Positions 11,701 to 24,083 of a DNA stretch of 64,000 bases are shown here, in pieces; the first letter of the stretch is position 1, and the number at the start of each line of letters is the position of its first letter. The stretch spans positions 12,200,790-12,264,789 of the forward strand of contig OZ026844.1 in assembly GCA_964023205.1 (NCBI GenBank), given 5' to 3'. This stretch comes from Lutraria lutraria (Eukaryota; Mollusca; Bivalvia; Venerida; Mactridae). The position numbers and the translations under genes are program-made. Below the pieces are notes generated by a model. That model was not told where the DNA came from. It saw only the letters and a list, made by a program, of their open reading frames with translations, and did not search any database.

Positions 11701-14700
11701 GAAACGTCGTACCATCATCAGAATTTGCCAAGAAAACCCCGAGGATGTGAATACCATGATCGTTTCTCTTTACGTCATATATCAATGATACATCTAGTCT
11801 AGCTTTAAACGTGTTCAAAACCGAACCTTCAATTGAAAATTGATAGCCAGTGCTTGTAAGAAATGTGTTAACTTGTGCTTTTATACCAAGTAGGGATGCT
11901 TCTAAGTGCATCTGGACAACGAATTTTTCCGGTGTGTCAATGCTGATTGCGACCCCGATTCCTCCACCAGCATCGAGACGAAGGAAAGGAGCTATTTTTA
12001 TCAAACCTGTTGACAAGACGCCATATATTCTCGCAGCTTTTTCACCTTGAAGTAGTTCATAAACATGAGCAAAGCGACTGCACGAACCAAGATTGTCGAC
12101 TGAATACACAAATTCCATTTCGAGTCCTATTATTTTTAGGTGAAATACTTTTAATGTGCCCTTGAATCGCAAACCAAATCCTTCCATATTTCTATAAACA
12201 GACATAAGCTGATCTTTAACTTTATTTAAGGTATCAATAATCTTGACTTTTATGTTATCAATGGCTTCATCGATAATATGTGAGAAGTTATGCTTCACAA
12301 TTTCTGTTGTGCTTTTGACCGAGTCCTTAAATGCAAAGGCGTCATTTTCTAATCTTTTCCAACCTAAAGTCCAAAGCTCGGACACTATGTCAATGAAAAA
12401 GGCTATATTTTCAAAGAAATTCTTATTACTAGTCGCTAATGTCGATACAGCGCCTCCGAATTCGATGGCAGACTCCCGCAAATCAGATAGCATAATCAAA
12501 GATTCGTTCGTAAGTAGACTGCCGTATCGGAAAACACTCTTTATCGTTGTGTTAATGAACAATTCGACTGTTCCTTTTAAGTTAAGAATATTGTCCAAAA
12601 TATCAATCTTATTTTCTGAACCACTTTCCTTAGACGGATCAGTGGCCAGGAAGGCATACATTCTGCTGTTAAAGTCCAAGACAATGTCTTTGAGGATCGG
12701 TACGTCCATGAATGGATTAACATCTACCATTAATGACAAATAAAATCCTGGTGGATTGGCATTTTCTCCGCACCAGTTTCTCGTCGTACTTCCTGAAATA
12801 GATATATACTAGTATAATACTTGTGAAGCATTTTACTGGCGATATGTTGCAATGTTAATGTAAATGTAAGTAAGCAAATCATTTTTCTAACTTATGACGA
12901 TTAGCTGAAGCGATTTATTGGAATATCTAATATTGTTATGTAAAAAATTTGAAAACTTACCACCCACAGATGCATACGCGTCTAGCTCGCTTGTACCAAC
13001 ATTCAATAGATTTATGTAGTAATCTTTCCTTGATAGTCTGAATTGTAATCCAATTGATCCTAATACATTCACCTTCATTAAAACGTTCCATTCGTCCAAA
13101 AAGATGCTTTTCAATATCTACAAAGTATGTATAATCATGCGATAGACAATGTACAAATGTATTTGTCACTGAGACTACTTGTTTCACATATAAATTCATA
13201 ACATATCGCTACCTGCGTTTTAGTAGTAACTGTTATCAATAATATTCTAAATTCCAAAATACTCAATCTGCTCAAAACGGTTACTTAAACTTTACATTTC
13301 AAATAGCACAGAAGGATATGGTTAAAATTAATCAAACTATAAAAATGCGAAAGCTTACATTTGAAGGGTTTGGAACTGATGCGTATAAACTGGATTGGGC
13401 ATTCAACTTGAATACAAAATGTTCACCCAATGTCATTATAGTGTCTCCAGCCAACCAAAGATTGGCTTCACGAATTGATCTGAAAACAAACATAACGCTT
13501 TTACTATATTTTCAAAACTATTCTTGAGATATTTTCCGTTTAGCTACATTGTGTTATTTATTAAATGGCATCTGACAGTTTAATGTTGGTCGAAGACTCC
13601 ATAAAGACTGAAAGATAAATGGGTGGAATTTTCTATGGAATAAAAGAAGAGTACGATTGACCGAATTGATTTTCATTCTCACCCACTGACCAGTTTCTGA
13701 TAAGTTACATTAGTTCAGTCTCCTAACACAATTGACAAAAACCTCAACCTAAGTTCCCATTAATTTTAGCCAATTATACACTGATCACAGTTGCTAAAGG
13801 TCAAAGCTTCGCACCCGGGAACGTGGGACCATGATTAATTTGTGTTGATAGCATAGCTTGAGTTCATATCGGAAAATATAAAATGTCAACATTTACAGAG
13901 TACAAACTTTGTTCATTATTCAAGTTTAACAAAAAAAAATAATTAAATTTTATCGTTTATGGATTACGTTAGAATACGAACGTATTGACAGAATGCTTTT
14001 AAATGAGTATCTCTGTATTAGCGACTGATCCAGTTATTCACCAATCGAGTGTTGTTTCAAAACTTCCTGATATGTGTGGACAAATCAAACTGAAATAAGT
14101 TTACAATACTAAAACCCACCAATGTATATTATTTGCCCCGGTCTTAAATACCTATCAGTTATGTATTTTACAACTTCCTGATTAAATTTCTGATAAACTC
14201 TTAATATATACCAAATTGAAATAACCTCTCAATATTCCGTGGGATAAGAATGATCAATCACGATGATAATATGAACCGAAGAATTATTTATAAAATATTC
14301 TGTGTGCGTACTTACGGATATCTAAATAATTCGTTTCCATTCCAAAGTTGAACATTACTTGAGTCGTAAAGCACATTGATGTGTTTATACAGTGATAAGC
14401 CAAGACCAACTGGGCGAAATTGAAGCCCATATTTAGATTTCAGATCATCAAATGGTGGAAGCTTATCGATAAATCCTCTTGACTCTTCTGGGATCATCAA
14501 GAACATAGATCCACCATAATCTTGACAAATATCAAGTATAAAACAAAACGCTTTGTCATTGATTGGTTTTGGCAAAAGAACGTCATTTCCGTAAATGCCA
14601 AATGAGAAACTACTGCCAAATTTCAGTACAGTGTATAAACGATCGTCGATAACTGGTGCCCCCTTGCAGGCTGATATTGAGGATACATCTCTCCCACGTA

Positions 14701-17700
14701 GAAGTTTGGACTGAAAGTCGTTCATTTCTAATACCTCTGAACTACGTGGGGAGAAAGATAACCAGTCAGGTAAATGTTCTATCAGATTGTGAAAGAACGA
14801 CTTAAGGAATGATCCAGACCGCATAAAATCGTTCATATCACGGGGTGTTATGGTGAATGATAAACATTTGTCTTTCCTTTCATGGCTGATTTTGGTGCCT
14901 TCATCAACATTGAAAGCGAGGCTTCCGGACATGACTGAAAAATCGCCATTATTTCGGGCAATTTTAATACCGGCCAATGAAATGGGCAAAGACAGTGCAT
15001 TTAGTTCTACGAAAGCAATGCCAAACGTGTAGATGATACTGCTGTTTGTGTTTAGACGATACCATGGTGACGTAGATGACATCGATATATCAACAGTATT
15101 TCCTTCTGTACATCTGGTGAGGAGAATAGTTGAACATCCACGAGATAAAAGGCGTCTTACGATACCATAACGTGAAAACACATCTATAGAGTTCCCACCG
15201 CCTAGTGTAAAATAGATGCATCGTTTAGTCATTGAAAAGTGCCAATGATTAAATTCATCATTTACTTCTATCAACAGTTTACAAATACTTCAAGTACCGA
15301 ATAGATAAATTTCACATTTCAATGTATTTGTGTACACTTACACAAAAGGTAGATTTATTAATTAAACAATATTTTACATTGTTAAGTCAAAATATGGCAC
15401 AAGTTTCATCAGCTGTAAATGAGCAATTTTCTCAAAATGACTCCATAATTGTAAATACATGTATAAGGTAACAAAGATGTGAATAAAATACAATATTATA
15501 CTGCAATATACCAGAACATCTTCGGCCATCATCTTTAAGAGTTTTGTTTCCGTTACATGAACAGTCATAAGAACCTATTGTGTTGGTACAGATGTCTTCA
15601 CATCCACCTTGTAGGAAGTCAGCACATTCATCAATGTCTTAAGAAGAATAAAATAGATAATATATGCCATATTGCTGATGGATCAATCTTTTACATGTTA
15701 TCATTTCATCTTTTTCAGATGCGCTCGTTGGGTTGTCTTTTTATCAATAATTTTGCTTTCAAAATATGTCATACTTAGCTAAGTTAAGGTCTTCGTTTAA
15801 TATATTCGCCAATAAATGTATTCATCCCATCAGAACAATTGAACCGCGAGCTGGATATTCCAACAGTTATACGTTGGGCAAAGATTATTGTACTCTGTAC
15901 GTATGAAAATTCTTTTTGTGTTTTATGTATGTAACCCATGACTTTGTCTTCATTCGGCCAAATAAAAAGCACATTTACTTTTCACTAATATAAGATAAAT
16001 TATGCAATACTACCGTTGTCACAATGGCGACCTAAGAAGCCATCTCTACAATCACAAGTGTAAGAGTTCAGATGATCTATACATGAACCTCCATGAAGGC
16101 AATGGACTCCAATACAATCATCAACATCTGAAGTGTCATTCATATGAATAAATTTAATAACATTCGTTTTAAATATGTAAATCAGTAACAATGAAATTTG
16201 TACTCAGTTGAAAGATAAAACAATAGACTAAAGACGAAAATCTAAGTTGCAAAAATAATACATCTACTAATTGAGTCATGTGCAAGTGAACTGAAGAAAT
16301 TATTTTGGACGGCTGATAATTTAAAATTAGTACATTTGTATTTGAATCGATGTACGGATATATACGTTATTTCATGATGCTTATACATTCGTTAATTTGT
16401 ACTTATAAGTCAGTCATAATGACCTCTAGTTAATGAATGCACTTAACAAGTGTACATTGTATAATATTATCAGACAGAGAAACAGGGAGTTTGTCGCATG
16501 AATGCATTCCATATTTAGATTCAATTTGTGTAATTCGCGGTTTCAAAACGAGCTGCCAACATAACTGTTAATACTTTAAAAGCCTAAGGCAATACCCTTG
16601 CATGCATATCCGTCATCTTGGAGTTTATAACCAACATTACACATACAAGAATAACTGCCGTTTGTGTTGATGCATCTTTGATTACATCTGTTAGTATTTT
16701 CTGCACACTCATTGATGTCTGAAACAGGAAATTCGCATACCAGTGTTGTGATTCATTTGCAATGACGCTTCAGAACGCTACAAGTATCAGTAAGATATAC
16801 TAAGTTTGGCGATGTCGTATAGGCCACCCACAGAGAAGTCAAAATCTTTTGCTATTTCAATTACTTCTATTGTAACTCTTAAAGAAAATATCGCTTTTAA
16901 TAACGATTAAAATAAGCCGTACAGTAATTGAAAACATTGTATGAGTTTCAGGAAGTAAAAAATTAATAATTATCTTGTTTTTATTTCAATACCCTTATTT
17001 GAAATGACAGGATTCGCAAACAGCAAATATGATTGGAAAGTGATGCTATTTAATAGACTGGAGATGAAATTAATGAAAAAGTTAGAGATATATAGAAATC
17101 TTACAAATCGGGTGGATTGGAATGTTATCAAAATGGACAGGAGGTGAAATTAAGGAAATGGTGCAAGATATATAGAAGGGATTGAAGTCGGGCGAATTGG
17201 AATGTCATCAGAATGGCGATGAAATTAATAGGATAAAATGATAGAAAGGATAGCGTACGATTTGAATAGAAAGATCATGAAGACAACTATTAAACTACCA
17301 CAGTTCATAAGAATGATATTAGTTTTTATAGTCACTGCTACAACAAATAACGCACGAAAAGTGGCATTACCCTTGCATGTATGTCCATCTGAGTCCAATA
17401 TATACCCATCATGGCATAAGCAGTGATACGAGCCTGGTTCATTGACGCAACTACCAGAACAACCTCCATTATCGCTTGCACATTCATCGATGTCTGAAAC
17501 ATTTCCCAACAGTATTAGATACTACACAGTTATTGTGAACTTGGATACAATGTAGAATTCATTTTGCTTCCAACATGCAATTCTTTATTTCATAGTTATG
17601 GAAATAGTGAAATATGGATATAAATAAGGAAGTCATTATTCAGGTTCCCCAGAATTCACTATACTCATGTTCTACAGCTATGTATGTGACGATCAGCGAG

Positions 17701-20700
17701 TATTCATGAATCATTGACAACAACACTCTTATCGTGACTTCGTCCCCACTAGTGTTATTGTGATTACTATGTTGGTAAGGATGATTATTACGATGAATAT
17801 GGTGGAAATGAAGGTTACAATGCCGATGCTTATAACAGTTTGGTGGTTGCATTGATGAAGATGATAATGAACTTGCTGTATATGCTGATTATGGCGGTGA
17901 TGATTGAGACAAAGATGACGATGGTGATAATGAAAATAATAGTTGAGGATAGTGAAGAGAATACTGATGATAATAAGGATTTCGGTGGTGATATAGTATT
18001 GATGTTGATGATAATCGATGGCCGTAATACATACCTGCACATGTTTTCCCGTCCGTTTGCAGCTTATAACCAGGTTTACAAGAACATTTGAATGAACTTA
18101 TTGTATTAATACACAGTTGTTCACATTTAGCGTCGCCTGTGACACATTCATCGATATCTATAAACAAAGAAGTATGTTTTATCAAAAGTTTGAACAGTAT
18201 TTATGACAAGATTTCCACGATAAAAAACGACATACGCTACTTTTTTAATGTTAAGTGATAAGATACAAAGCATTTGTTTTTACAAGCACATCGCGTAAAT
18301 ACCGAGTCATCGTGACAAGATGACCAAACCGACATATGGAATGAAACAAATACTAGTATACATGCATTTTTAAAGTAAATGTTACTATACAAACCAACAC
18401 TACAAAATCTGTCTATACGTTTTCGTTCTGCCTATATGTCTATGTGCAAAAAAACTGGAAACTGTCACATATGTCCTTTATACGACTGAAAAAATGCATA
18501 CACTCTCCAACACAATACAAACGTATATACAATGTATGTAGTTTATTTTATTACAAGTAATCCAAATTGGCAACAACCTACCCGAACAAGTATATCCGTC
18601 ACTGTCAAGCTGGTAACCGTGGCGACACGAACATGTAAACGAACCCATTGTGTTTTGACAAGTCTGACCACATTTTGCTGCACCAGTCGAACATTCGTTT
18701 ATATCTAAAATATTGGACAGGCCTTCATTTAAAGAAGTAACCGGTAATTCTATTTCACATAATGTACTAGAAAAACATATAAATAAAATATGCCAGTTTT
18801 ATTCCCTGACGGAATTTTACTTCACAATAGATTAATGTACTCTACAATATAAAAGAAACTAGTAAGCATCTGACTATATATATCGTTAAAAGTTTGCTGG
18901 AAAATTGTAGTCATATTCAACCACATGCTCTATCTATTTAGTAAATTGAAAATGGGTTAGAAAACTGCACCATTTTATCATTGGAAGTTCAGAAACAGTT
19001 TGATCATATGTGTGTTTTTATTCTGTAAGTGTGATGTACATTAATTATATCACACATACTCTAAGCTAGTGCAATACCTAAACAAGAGAATCCATCTGAA
19101 GACAAGTTGTATCCAGTTTTACAGTTGCATGTAGGAGATCCTCTTACTGTCAGACACGTATGTTCACAAGCTCCATTATTTTCACTACAAGACAATCGTC
19201 CTACAAAATAAATGTTATGCAAATACACAAACCTCTACAATAAGATAAGTGTTTAAGATGGTATCTTAAGAATTACATTTCTTTTTGTATACATGCATGA
19301 TATTCAGATTTCACAAATAAATGATACGATAAGTCGTATTGATTTATTTGTTGTTTAACGGTCCATTCGACAGCTGTGGTCTCCGAGAGAAGAGTCCGAA
19401 CATAGGATCCTTACTTTTTAAATAATTTTTCTGGTTCATTATCGTGCCCGATATAAATAAAAGCACCGATACACGTCTATCCCTTTTCCTGTGATATTCT
19501 AGGCACAGTACTTGGCTTGGAGATCGAAAGTTCAAGTAGGTTGTAGATAGAATTTTAAGCATATTACGACTGATTGGAATATACATGTAGTTTGTGTTGG
19601 TACGACGGAGTATCTTGTCATGAATATGTTGCTTTATACTTACTGCAACCTTTACCATAACCAGCCGGTGTATAAGGCAGATGACAATCGGTACACCGGA
19701 TATTATCAGGACTTCCACCACACGACTGCTTACCACTTTTACAATGTGCGATGTAAATATGACGACATTCTACAACATAAATAAAACGACCATCTTCGGA
19801 TTTTCAAAAAATCTACATTATTTGTATCTAAGCTACATGTACTTCATAAATATTTCAATGAATATACTTTGGGCAAAAAATGATATTTCTCACTTTTAAG
19901 TTATATACGACCCATTGAACCTTAAATTACTCGTATATACATATCTATGAATAAACAACTATTTGTCCTGTAAAAACTAGCGGTAACCATTATCATAGTA
20001 GATCACAGAAATAAGTTACGCATGTGTCTAACATCTCACGGTGCCAAAAATATTACGAAAGAAATTGCTCTTCTTTAAATATTATAAGTATTTTTATCAT
20101 TATTATTTGCTTTATGCCATATTAGTGTTCTTCTTGAATTCCTGAACGTGTAAATTAATTAAAATATTACCTGAACAACACCTCCCATTTCGCCAGGGTT
20201 TACAAGTACAACGTTCATTTATGAACGTTCCTCCATTATAACAAAATTTATTACATGTTCCGTGATCATATTTTTTATCATAATTTATGCATGAATATTT
20301 AACTCGTTGGCGCACACCGCCACCACAGGACTGAGTACACGGTTCCCATGAGTGCCAATCGCCAAACGGAAAAGGATAACACCAACCATCTAAAGATTAA
20401 AAAAGTACAACTGCAATAAAGATCAGAACCAACTGTTATCTTTAATATGTATAATTATAACATGACAATTAACCCATATTATATACGTGTATATATTAGA
20501 GGTATGACTAGTGGTTAAATTATAACATCATAATAGAACACCGTTGTATCTATAAAGTGAAGGACGGTGCCAACTAGTAATTTAAAAGATATTTAAAGCA
20601 TTCACTTATTTATTGTTAAATGATTTCTTGAATCACCGCGTTTATAATTCTCTATTTACGTGTTGTGACAACGAAGAAAAGATAACAGTGTTGTGTGTGG

Positions 20701-21828
20701 GGAGATGTGTGCGTGCGTAAGTGTGAATAAATAGATCCAATCCCTTTTGCACGTTTGGTACATATCATCGTGGATCGCCCTTATGAATGAAACTCTAGTG
20801 CGGATAAATACTGAATTATAAAACTTGATATTTTTCAGTTTGAATTGCCTAAATAATGTAATAATTCAAAATCAGCAGAATCCTGAGATACGCAACTTGT
20901 ACCAAAACTGCAATCGGTAGATTATACAACCACTACGTAGTACAATCATTCAATACAAATGTAATGAATAAGAGGCGTCAGGAAAGTAGAAAACAGTCAT
21001 GCATCCAATAGGTAACCTTCTTAACAAACAATATAGCGTAACAAATTATAGCAACAAGTGTTTGGAGATGATAGTAGAAAACTCCATATTTGGCTTTAAC
21101 TGCAATAAAACTATGTAATATACATATCTATATATACTATATTGTAAGATGACCCAATACGGAAATAGTATGTCAACTATCAAATAGGTCTTAATTATTG
21201 CTTTATTAATGGAAATTTAAATTAAATACCGGCATTTTTTATTTCTAAATTATTAATTTTGAAACTACGACATTCGTTCCCTTATATTACGACTATTGTC
21301 ATTATTAATGAATAATTTATAAACATCCGAAGTCTTTTCTTTGTGTTATGTTTACGGAAGCAGGAAAAGCATTTCGGCAACAAAAAGAAATCATTCAATA
21401 TGTTTCGTGTTTCTGTGGAAATTATATATTTATATCAACATATGAAAATATGCATTCTGAAAAAAAACCCAGTGAATGTTCCATTTAAAAGCATATGAAT
21501 GAAAAATTACAAACTGAGCGTAAATGTTTGTTTTAAAAGTTTTCGAACGTTGGTATGATAGATGAAATACCTGTACATTTTAATTATATATTAGTTGTAT
21601 CCAAATAAAAAAACTGTATAACAAAAATTATAACTGAATATGTGAGATAGTGTATGGACGGCCGTTTATTTCAAAATGTAATGTTTTGCTTCATGCCACA
21701 TTTCAATTGTCTTAGCAAAAGTATTCATGATGTTATTAAATCAAAAGTCTTACTATAAATGTAATATTTAATAACTTACACACGTGTGTCGAAGCCTGTA
21801 AAAGCACGAATAAGATGGACAACAACAT
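8381..21828 (-). CDS. Modular TSP1/EGF/Ig type I membrane receptor, copy A (intact)
   Basis: Eighteen exons with consistent splice sites and phases: 21780-21828, 20171-20389, 19644-19769, 19078-19200, 18582-18704, 18035-18157, 17371-17493, 16596-16718, 16014-16127, 15512-15637, 14316-15267, 13359-13479, 12961-13117, 9811-12792, 9348-9503, 9033-9146, 8687-8786, 8381-8501. The sum is 5,952 nt, 1,983 residues plus TAA. Order: signal peptide (1-16), TSP1 with EGF-like tail (17-90), Cys-rich module (90-132), seven EGF modules (132-417), an unrecognised region (417-1780) with a furin-type RRKR at 1507-1510, Ig domain (about 1788-1873), Ser/Thr-rich stalk (to 1911), TM helix (about 1917-1940) and a basic tail. 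This is the design of an adhesion or recognition receptor; the ligand is unknown. The 5' exons recur in copy M and the whole gene recurs in copy B. Confidence 0.85.
9033..9503 (-). CDS. Receptor A: second half of Ig domain and stalk exons
   Basis: Exon 9348-9503 continues the Ig fold begun in the giant exon: VWWFRDEEF supplies the core Trp strand and [11 protein letters not shown] supplies the second cysteine, ending AEITVLG. The intron therefore splits the Ig domain between its two cysteines. Exon 9033-9146 is an acidic, Ser/Thr-rich stalk ([12 protein letters not shown] through VKIATTKG), likely O-glycosylated. Both exons are phase 1-1. Confidence 0.8.
9811..12792 (-). CDS. Receptor A: giant 2,982-nt exon
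   Basis: This exon encodes residues 827-1821. Residues 1204-1284 form a charged, Ala-rich predicted coiled coil. A Cys-rich core follows (1287-1340, with CVPGIKC and FPDPIC), then Ala-rich amphipathic helices (1344-1419). RRKR followed by E at 1507-1510 (about 10,742-10,753) is a furin-type site. Many N-glycosylation motifs follow, and the end ([14 protein letters not shown]) is the first half of the Ig domain. The acceptor is ctatttcag; the donor at 9811/9810 (aaag then gttcta) is weak but joins the Ig halves in frame. I name no family; from memory similar Cys/Ala-rich regions occur in other large marine-invertebrate proteins, which is unverified. Confidence 0.8.
12961..13479 (-). CDS. Receptor A: two linker exons
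   Basis: Exon 13359-13479 (acceptor tttgttttcag, donor gtaagc) and exon 12961-13117 (acceptor ctttgtag, donor gtaagt) encode residues 734-827. They include [17 protein letters not shown] and [17 protein letters not shown], with alternating hydrophobic residues suggesting beta structure. Phases (2-0 and 0-1) bridge the 952-nt exon to the giant exon exactly. No domain is recognised. Copy B equivalents (49,360-49,480 and 48,949-49,105) have the same lengths. Confidence 0.75.
14316..15267 (-). CDS. Receptor A: 952-nt exon, unrecognised domain
   Basis: This exon encodes residues 417-734, beginning [20 protein letters not shown] and ending [11 protein letters not shown]. It is rich in beta-forming residues and has few cysteines, unlike the EGF modules before it. 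The acceptor is gttgatag and the donor is gtaagtac; it enters in phase 1 and leaves in phase 2, so it cannot be skipped without a frameshift. The copy B exon (50,322-51,273) is the same length, has about a dozen amino-acid changes, and carries TAG in place of the Trp codon of FNHWHF. Confidence 0.8.
15512..19200 (-). CDS. Receptor A: array of seven EGF exons
   Basis: Seven consecutive phase 1-1 exons, one EGF module each. In transcript order: 19078-19200 ([15 protein letters not shown]), 18582-18704 (DINEC), 18035-18157 (DIDEC), 17371-17493 (DIDEC), 16596-16718 (DINEC), 16014-16127 (DVDDC, shorter, ending GRHC as in Notch-type modules) and 15512-15637 (DIDEC). Six have the D-[IV]-[DN]-[ED]-C start of calcium-binding EGF modules, and sequences such as [10 protein letters not shown] match the Asp/Asn hydroxylation consensus. 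Such arrays form rigid calcium-dependent rods. Uniform phase allows in-frame skipping or duplication of any module. Confidence 0.85.
17760..18030. repeat. Degenerate GAT/GATG-rich intron tract, copy A
   Basis: The intron below the 18035 EGF exon is dominated by imperfect gat, gatg and gataa repeats. On the minus strand this reads as His- and Ile-rich frames, which are artefacts of the repeat. Copy B has a shorter, diverged version at about 53,600-53,790. Confidence 0.6.
19410..19520. repeat. Dispersed repeat with aagcaccgatacac core (receptor A intron)
   Basis: This sequence contains atcgtgcccgatataaataa, aagcaccgatacac, cctgtgat and ctaggcacagtacttgg. The same series recurs in copy M (about 26,470-26,560) and, with more changes, at 35,825-35,905 next to the minisatellite. 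Its equivalent is missing from the copy B intron, which holds a different repeat at 55,146. It is probably part of a mollusc mobile element, family unknown. Confidence 0.5.
19644..19769 (-). CDS. Receptor A: Cys-rich module exon
   Basis: This 42-codon phase 1-1 exon encodes [19 protein letters not shown] through YGKGC, with six cysteines that do not follow EGF spacing (the first at residue 91). The acceptor is tttatgttgtag and the donor is gtaagt. It is almost unchanged in copy M (26,676-26,801) and copy B (55,638-55,763), making it one of the best conserved modules among the three. I do not recognise the fold. Confidence 0.8.
20171..20389 (-). CDS. Receptor A: TSP1 plus EGF-like exon
   Basis: The phase 1-1 exon opens with a thrombospondin type 1 core ([20 protein letters not shown]) with the conserved Trp pair and C-x3-C-G-x-G motif. 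It ends with an EGF-like tail ([18 protein letters not shown] to GRCCSG). The acceptor is taatctttag and the donor gtaatatt. TSP1 modules are usually C-mannosylated and bind glycosaminoglycans or matrix. Copy M (26,988-27,206) has the same length; the copy B exon is 15 nt shorter and more diverged, so this exon varies most among the 5' modules. Confidence 0.85.
20390..21779. other. Receptor A intron 1
   Basis: A 1,390-nt AT-rich intron between the signal-peptide and TSP1 exons. No gene or element is recognised. It is the reference empty site showing that the copy B intron (56,583-60,437) gained insertions, because sequence around 21,120-21,140 continues unbroken here. Confidence 0.6.
21780..21828 (-). 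CDS. Receptor A: signal peptide exon
   Basis: ATG at 21,828 opens [16 protein letters not shown], a short hydrophobic leader. Donor gtaagt leaves phase 1, which joins the TSP1 exon as a Tyr codon. A longer frame upstream exists but is not conserved. Equivalent exons with nearly the same leader are at 28,210-28,258 and 60,438-60,486, which supports this as the true first coding exon. Confidence 0.78.
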
Positions 21829-23600
21829 TTGTCTACTAAAAAGGCACGAAACACGATTATTTATCCAAAATATTTTTTCATTTTTCTTGATAAAACAAAT
21901 TAACATTAAACGACATCTCACGAATCAACTGAGCTTTTACTTCATTGTGCTCCATATATATACCTATAAGTCTACCAGGAAGAGTCATTCTGTTATCTAA
22001 CCAGCGTTGAATACGGCAAAGATTACGTCAAACCTGTATTATAAATCGGATAGACTCGTACAACCCGGAAAAATATGATATATCAGAATAAAACCAACTG
22101 AATTTACAATTACTTAAAAGATATCAGCAAACGTTTATATTATTTTCATCATACTGTCGCTAGCTCTGCTGTAGATAGTTGCTGTGAGACCCTCATACAA
22201 AGGATGAGGATGTATGTATGATAATTATTTTGTATTTGTAAGTGTTGATCGAGTGCTCAAAGAACAAGATAATTTCCATTTAACGAACCTGTTTTAATGA
22301 AGTATAATTGCGTGGGAGATAATTGGTACGGTATATAAACTAGTGTCATAACATCAATTTCATAATCAATTGAATGTTACATCAAGTACAGGCACAATGT
22401 TCTTTGTATCAGTGTACTTTGATGATCCTTAGTTTCCATAAAAACTTTCATGCCCTTAAAGTACACAATAGATCGAGTATTTGCAATTGAGCTATCAAGA
22501 TCAAATACTTATGTTGAAAATCTATGTTTACCGAAGGCAGGTATGAGTTTTCGGTTTGTAGAAATTTTAATCTGCCTAAACCAAGATAAACTATTTCCAG
22601 CATTAGTAAACGAAATTCGACACCAATGAGTACATAGGCACTTTCTGTTCGTTGTACCCCTTGCTCTTCTGTACGAATGTGTTTACTTCATTCACTGTTT
22701 GTTTTAGTGTTGTGTTACACTGTGTGCTTTCTTTTCACTACTATAAAAAGCTACAAACTACAATTTATGTAACAAACTACTAAATTCTAATGCATTCTAC
22801 ATGCTTTACATCAAATACAAAGAACATAAATGCATGATGACAAAACATAGATAAATATCGTTTGCTCGAAGAGCACACTCATTACATGTGAAATCATTAA
22901 ATAAAATATATGTCATTTGAAAAAGGTATGTGTATATACATACAATACTTAAACATTGAATAGCAATACCTTTAAAATTCTCATAGCGTTCATTTAAGGC
23001 GCTGCCAAACTACAACACATTGACACAGCGTATGCCGACATGTTAGAATACGCTGTCCAGCGATAAAAACATACGGCCATTTGATTGGCTAATCAGGTGA
23101 TGTCGGTCATTTTGATCGGCCAGTCATTGGACTGGCTATTCGTCGCTTAACCGGTCATGTTTGACTAAATGTCTTCTAGAGGTGTTGCTTCTATGTGCTG
23201 AGAGTGTTCCAGGGCATACTTATCTAAGTAAAATGCGTAAACATTTTGAAAGGGACACCCTTTCACTCTATAGATAAACGAAAAAGCAAGTGTTTATTTG
23301 AAATGAGCAAAAAACAGTAATTGCTCATGTAACAAAGAGTAACTGCTAATTTTTCTCATCATGAGTGACACATATTTTAAACCCATTGCCAATTAACAAC
23401 AGCATTTCGCAAAGAAAATGACCTAATTCTTCTTGATTTTGCAAAAGATTGGATGTCTACCAGTTAATTACTAACATCCATTAACGGTTTTTGTTTCATA
23501 GAATGCGAGTATTTGTTTGAATGTTCTGTTTTTTAACTGTGTTAATATTTATGTAAAAGTAGACATAACGTTTTTTTTCAATTTATTGCTACATTATATA
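21829..23600. promoter_or_regulatory. 5' flank of receptor A
   Basis: About 600 bases upstream of the signal-peptide ATG (to about 22,430) are conserved in copies M (to 28,830) and B (to about 61,080), including the stretch tgtatgataattattttgta. It should contain the promoter and 5' UTR. No clear TATA box or initiator can be assigned by eye. The rest, to 23,600, matches 61,700-63,170 and shows no gene. Confidence 0.35.
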
Positions 23601-23635
23601 ATTGCAAAAATACAAAATACACAGTTTAACCATTT

Positions 23636-23950
23636 TTAAAAGTGACAATGTTATTTACTACATAGTTCCTGTGGTTATACCCGTCAATCACTGCTTCAAA
23701 TAGAAATTTTCTTTTATTGATAGCATATTTCCACACATTCTTACTGTTAAAGTCCTCCGTTTGTATAACACGATGGGTCGTTTTTTTGATAGAATGAAAA
23801 GCTGGAGAGTTTATGAGAGCATTGATCAAAAGGACGTTTTCCGTGAAAACATAAGTAAGCCCTGTACGATATGTATTTTTCAATAAGTTAAATGTTCGAT
23901 CTCGACCTCTTCTTCGGTAAAGTTTTGTTGATTTATTAAAGCCATGACTT
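23636..23950 (-). pseudogene. Unidentified coding-like fragment, copy A
   Basis: A minus-strand frame ends VWKYAINKRKFLFEAVIDGY followed by about 17 more residues (NNIVTFKNG at the end) and TAA. Copy B (63,221-63,390) preserves the last 45 residues or so, but has a one-base deletion upstream of VWKYA. No start codon, acceptor or family is recognised. It may be the 3' end of a decayed gene or retroelement. Confidence 0.3.
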
Positions 23951-24083
23951 CATATCTGTCCTGATACTGATCAAATACTTCTTCTACTAGACTAAGCCGT
24001 ACAGAAGGTGAAATTAAAGCATTTTATGAGTTTCAGGAAGTAAAAGGTCATTCATAATTATTTTATAAATATTTTTTATTTAA

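Larger units (their letters stand above)
1..23890. repeat. Segmental duplication, copy A
   Basis: This block matches copy B (36,257-63,390) at high identity over its whole length, in exons and introns alike. It contains the claudin-like gene and the intact modular receptor gene, both on the minus strand. The first bases of the window already lie inside a 667-bp tandem repeat, so the true left border is outside the window. The right border is near 23,890-23,990, where similarity to the upstream region of copy B stops and sequence resembling the intron at 16,870-17,250 begins. That switch looks like an unequal crossing-over junction. Copy-specific indels are described separately. Confidence 0.9.

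Noticed and set aside
12243..12743. 166-residue plus-strand frame, also seen at 48,231-48,731
   Set aside because: It is antisense to the giant receptor exon; conservation follows the coding minus strand.
15784..15972. Possible extra receptor exon reading [19 protein letters not shown]
   Set aside because: The frame resembles coding sequence in both copies, but there is no usable acceptor or donor and the flanking EGF exons join in phase without it.
17729..18185. His- and Ile-rich minus-strand frames
   Set aside because: Produced by the GAT-rich intron tract; only the short EGF exon at 18,035-18,157 in this stretch is coding.
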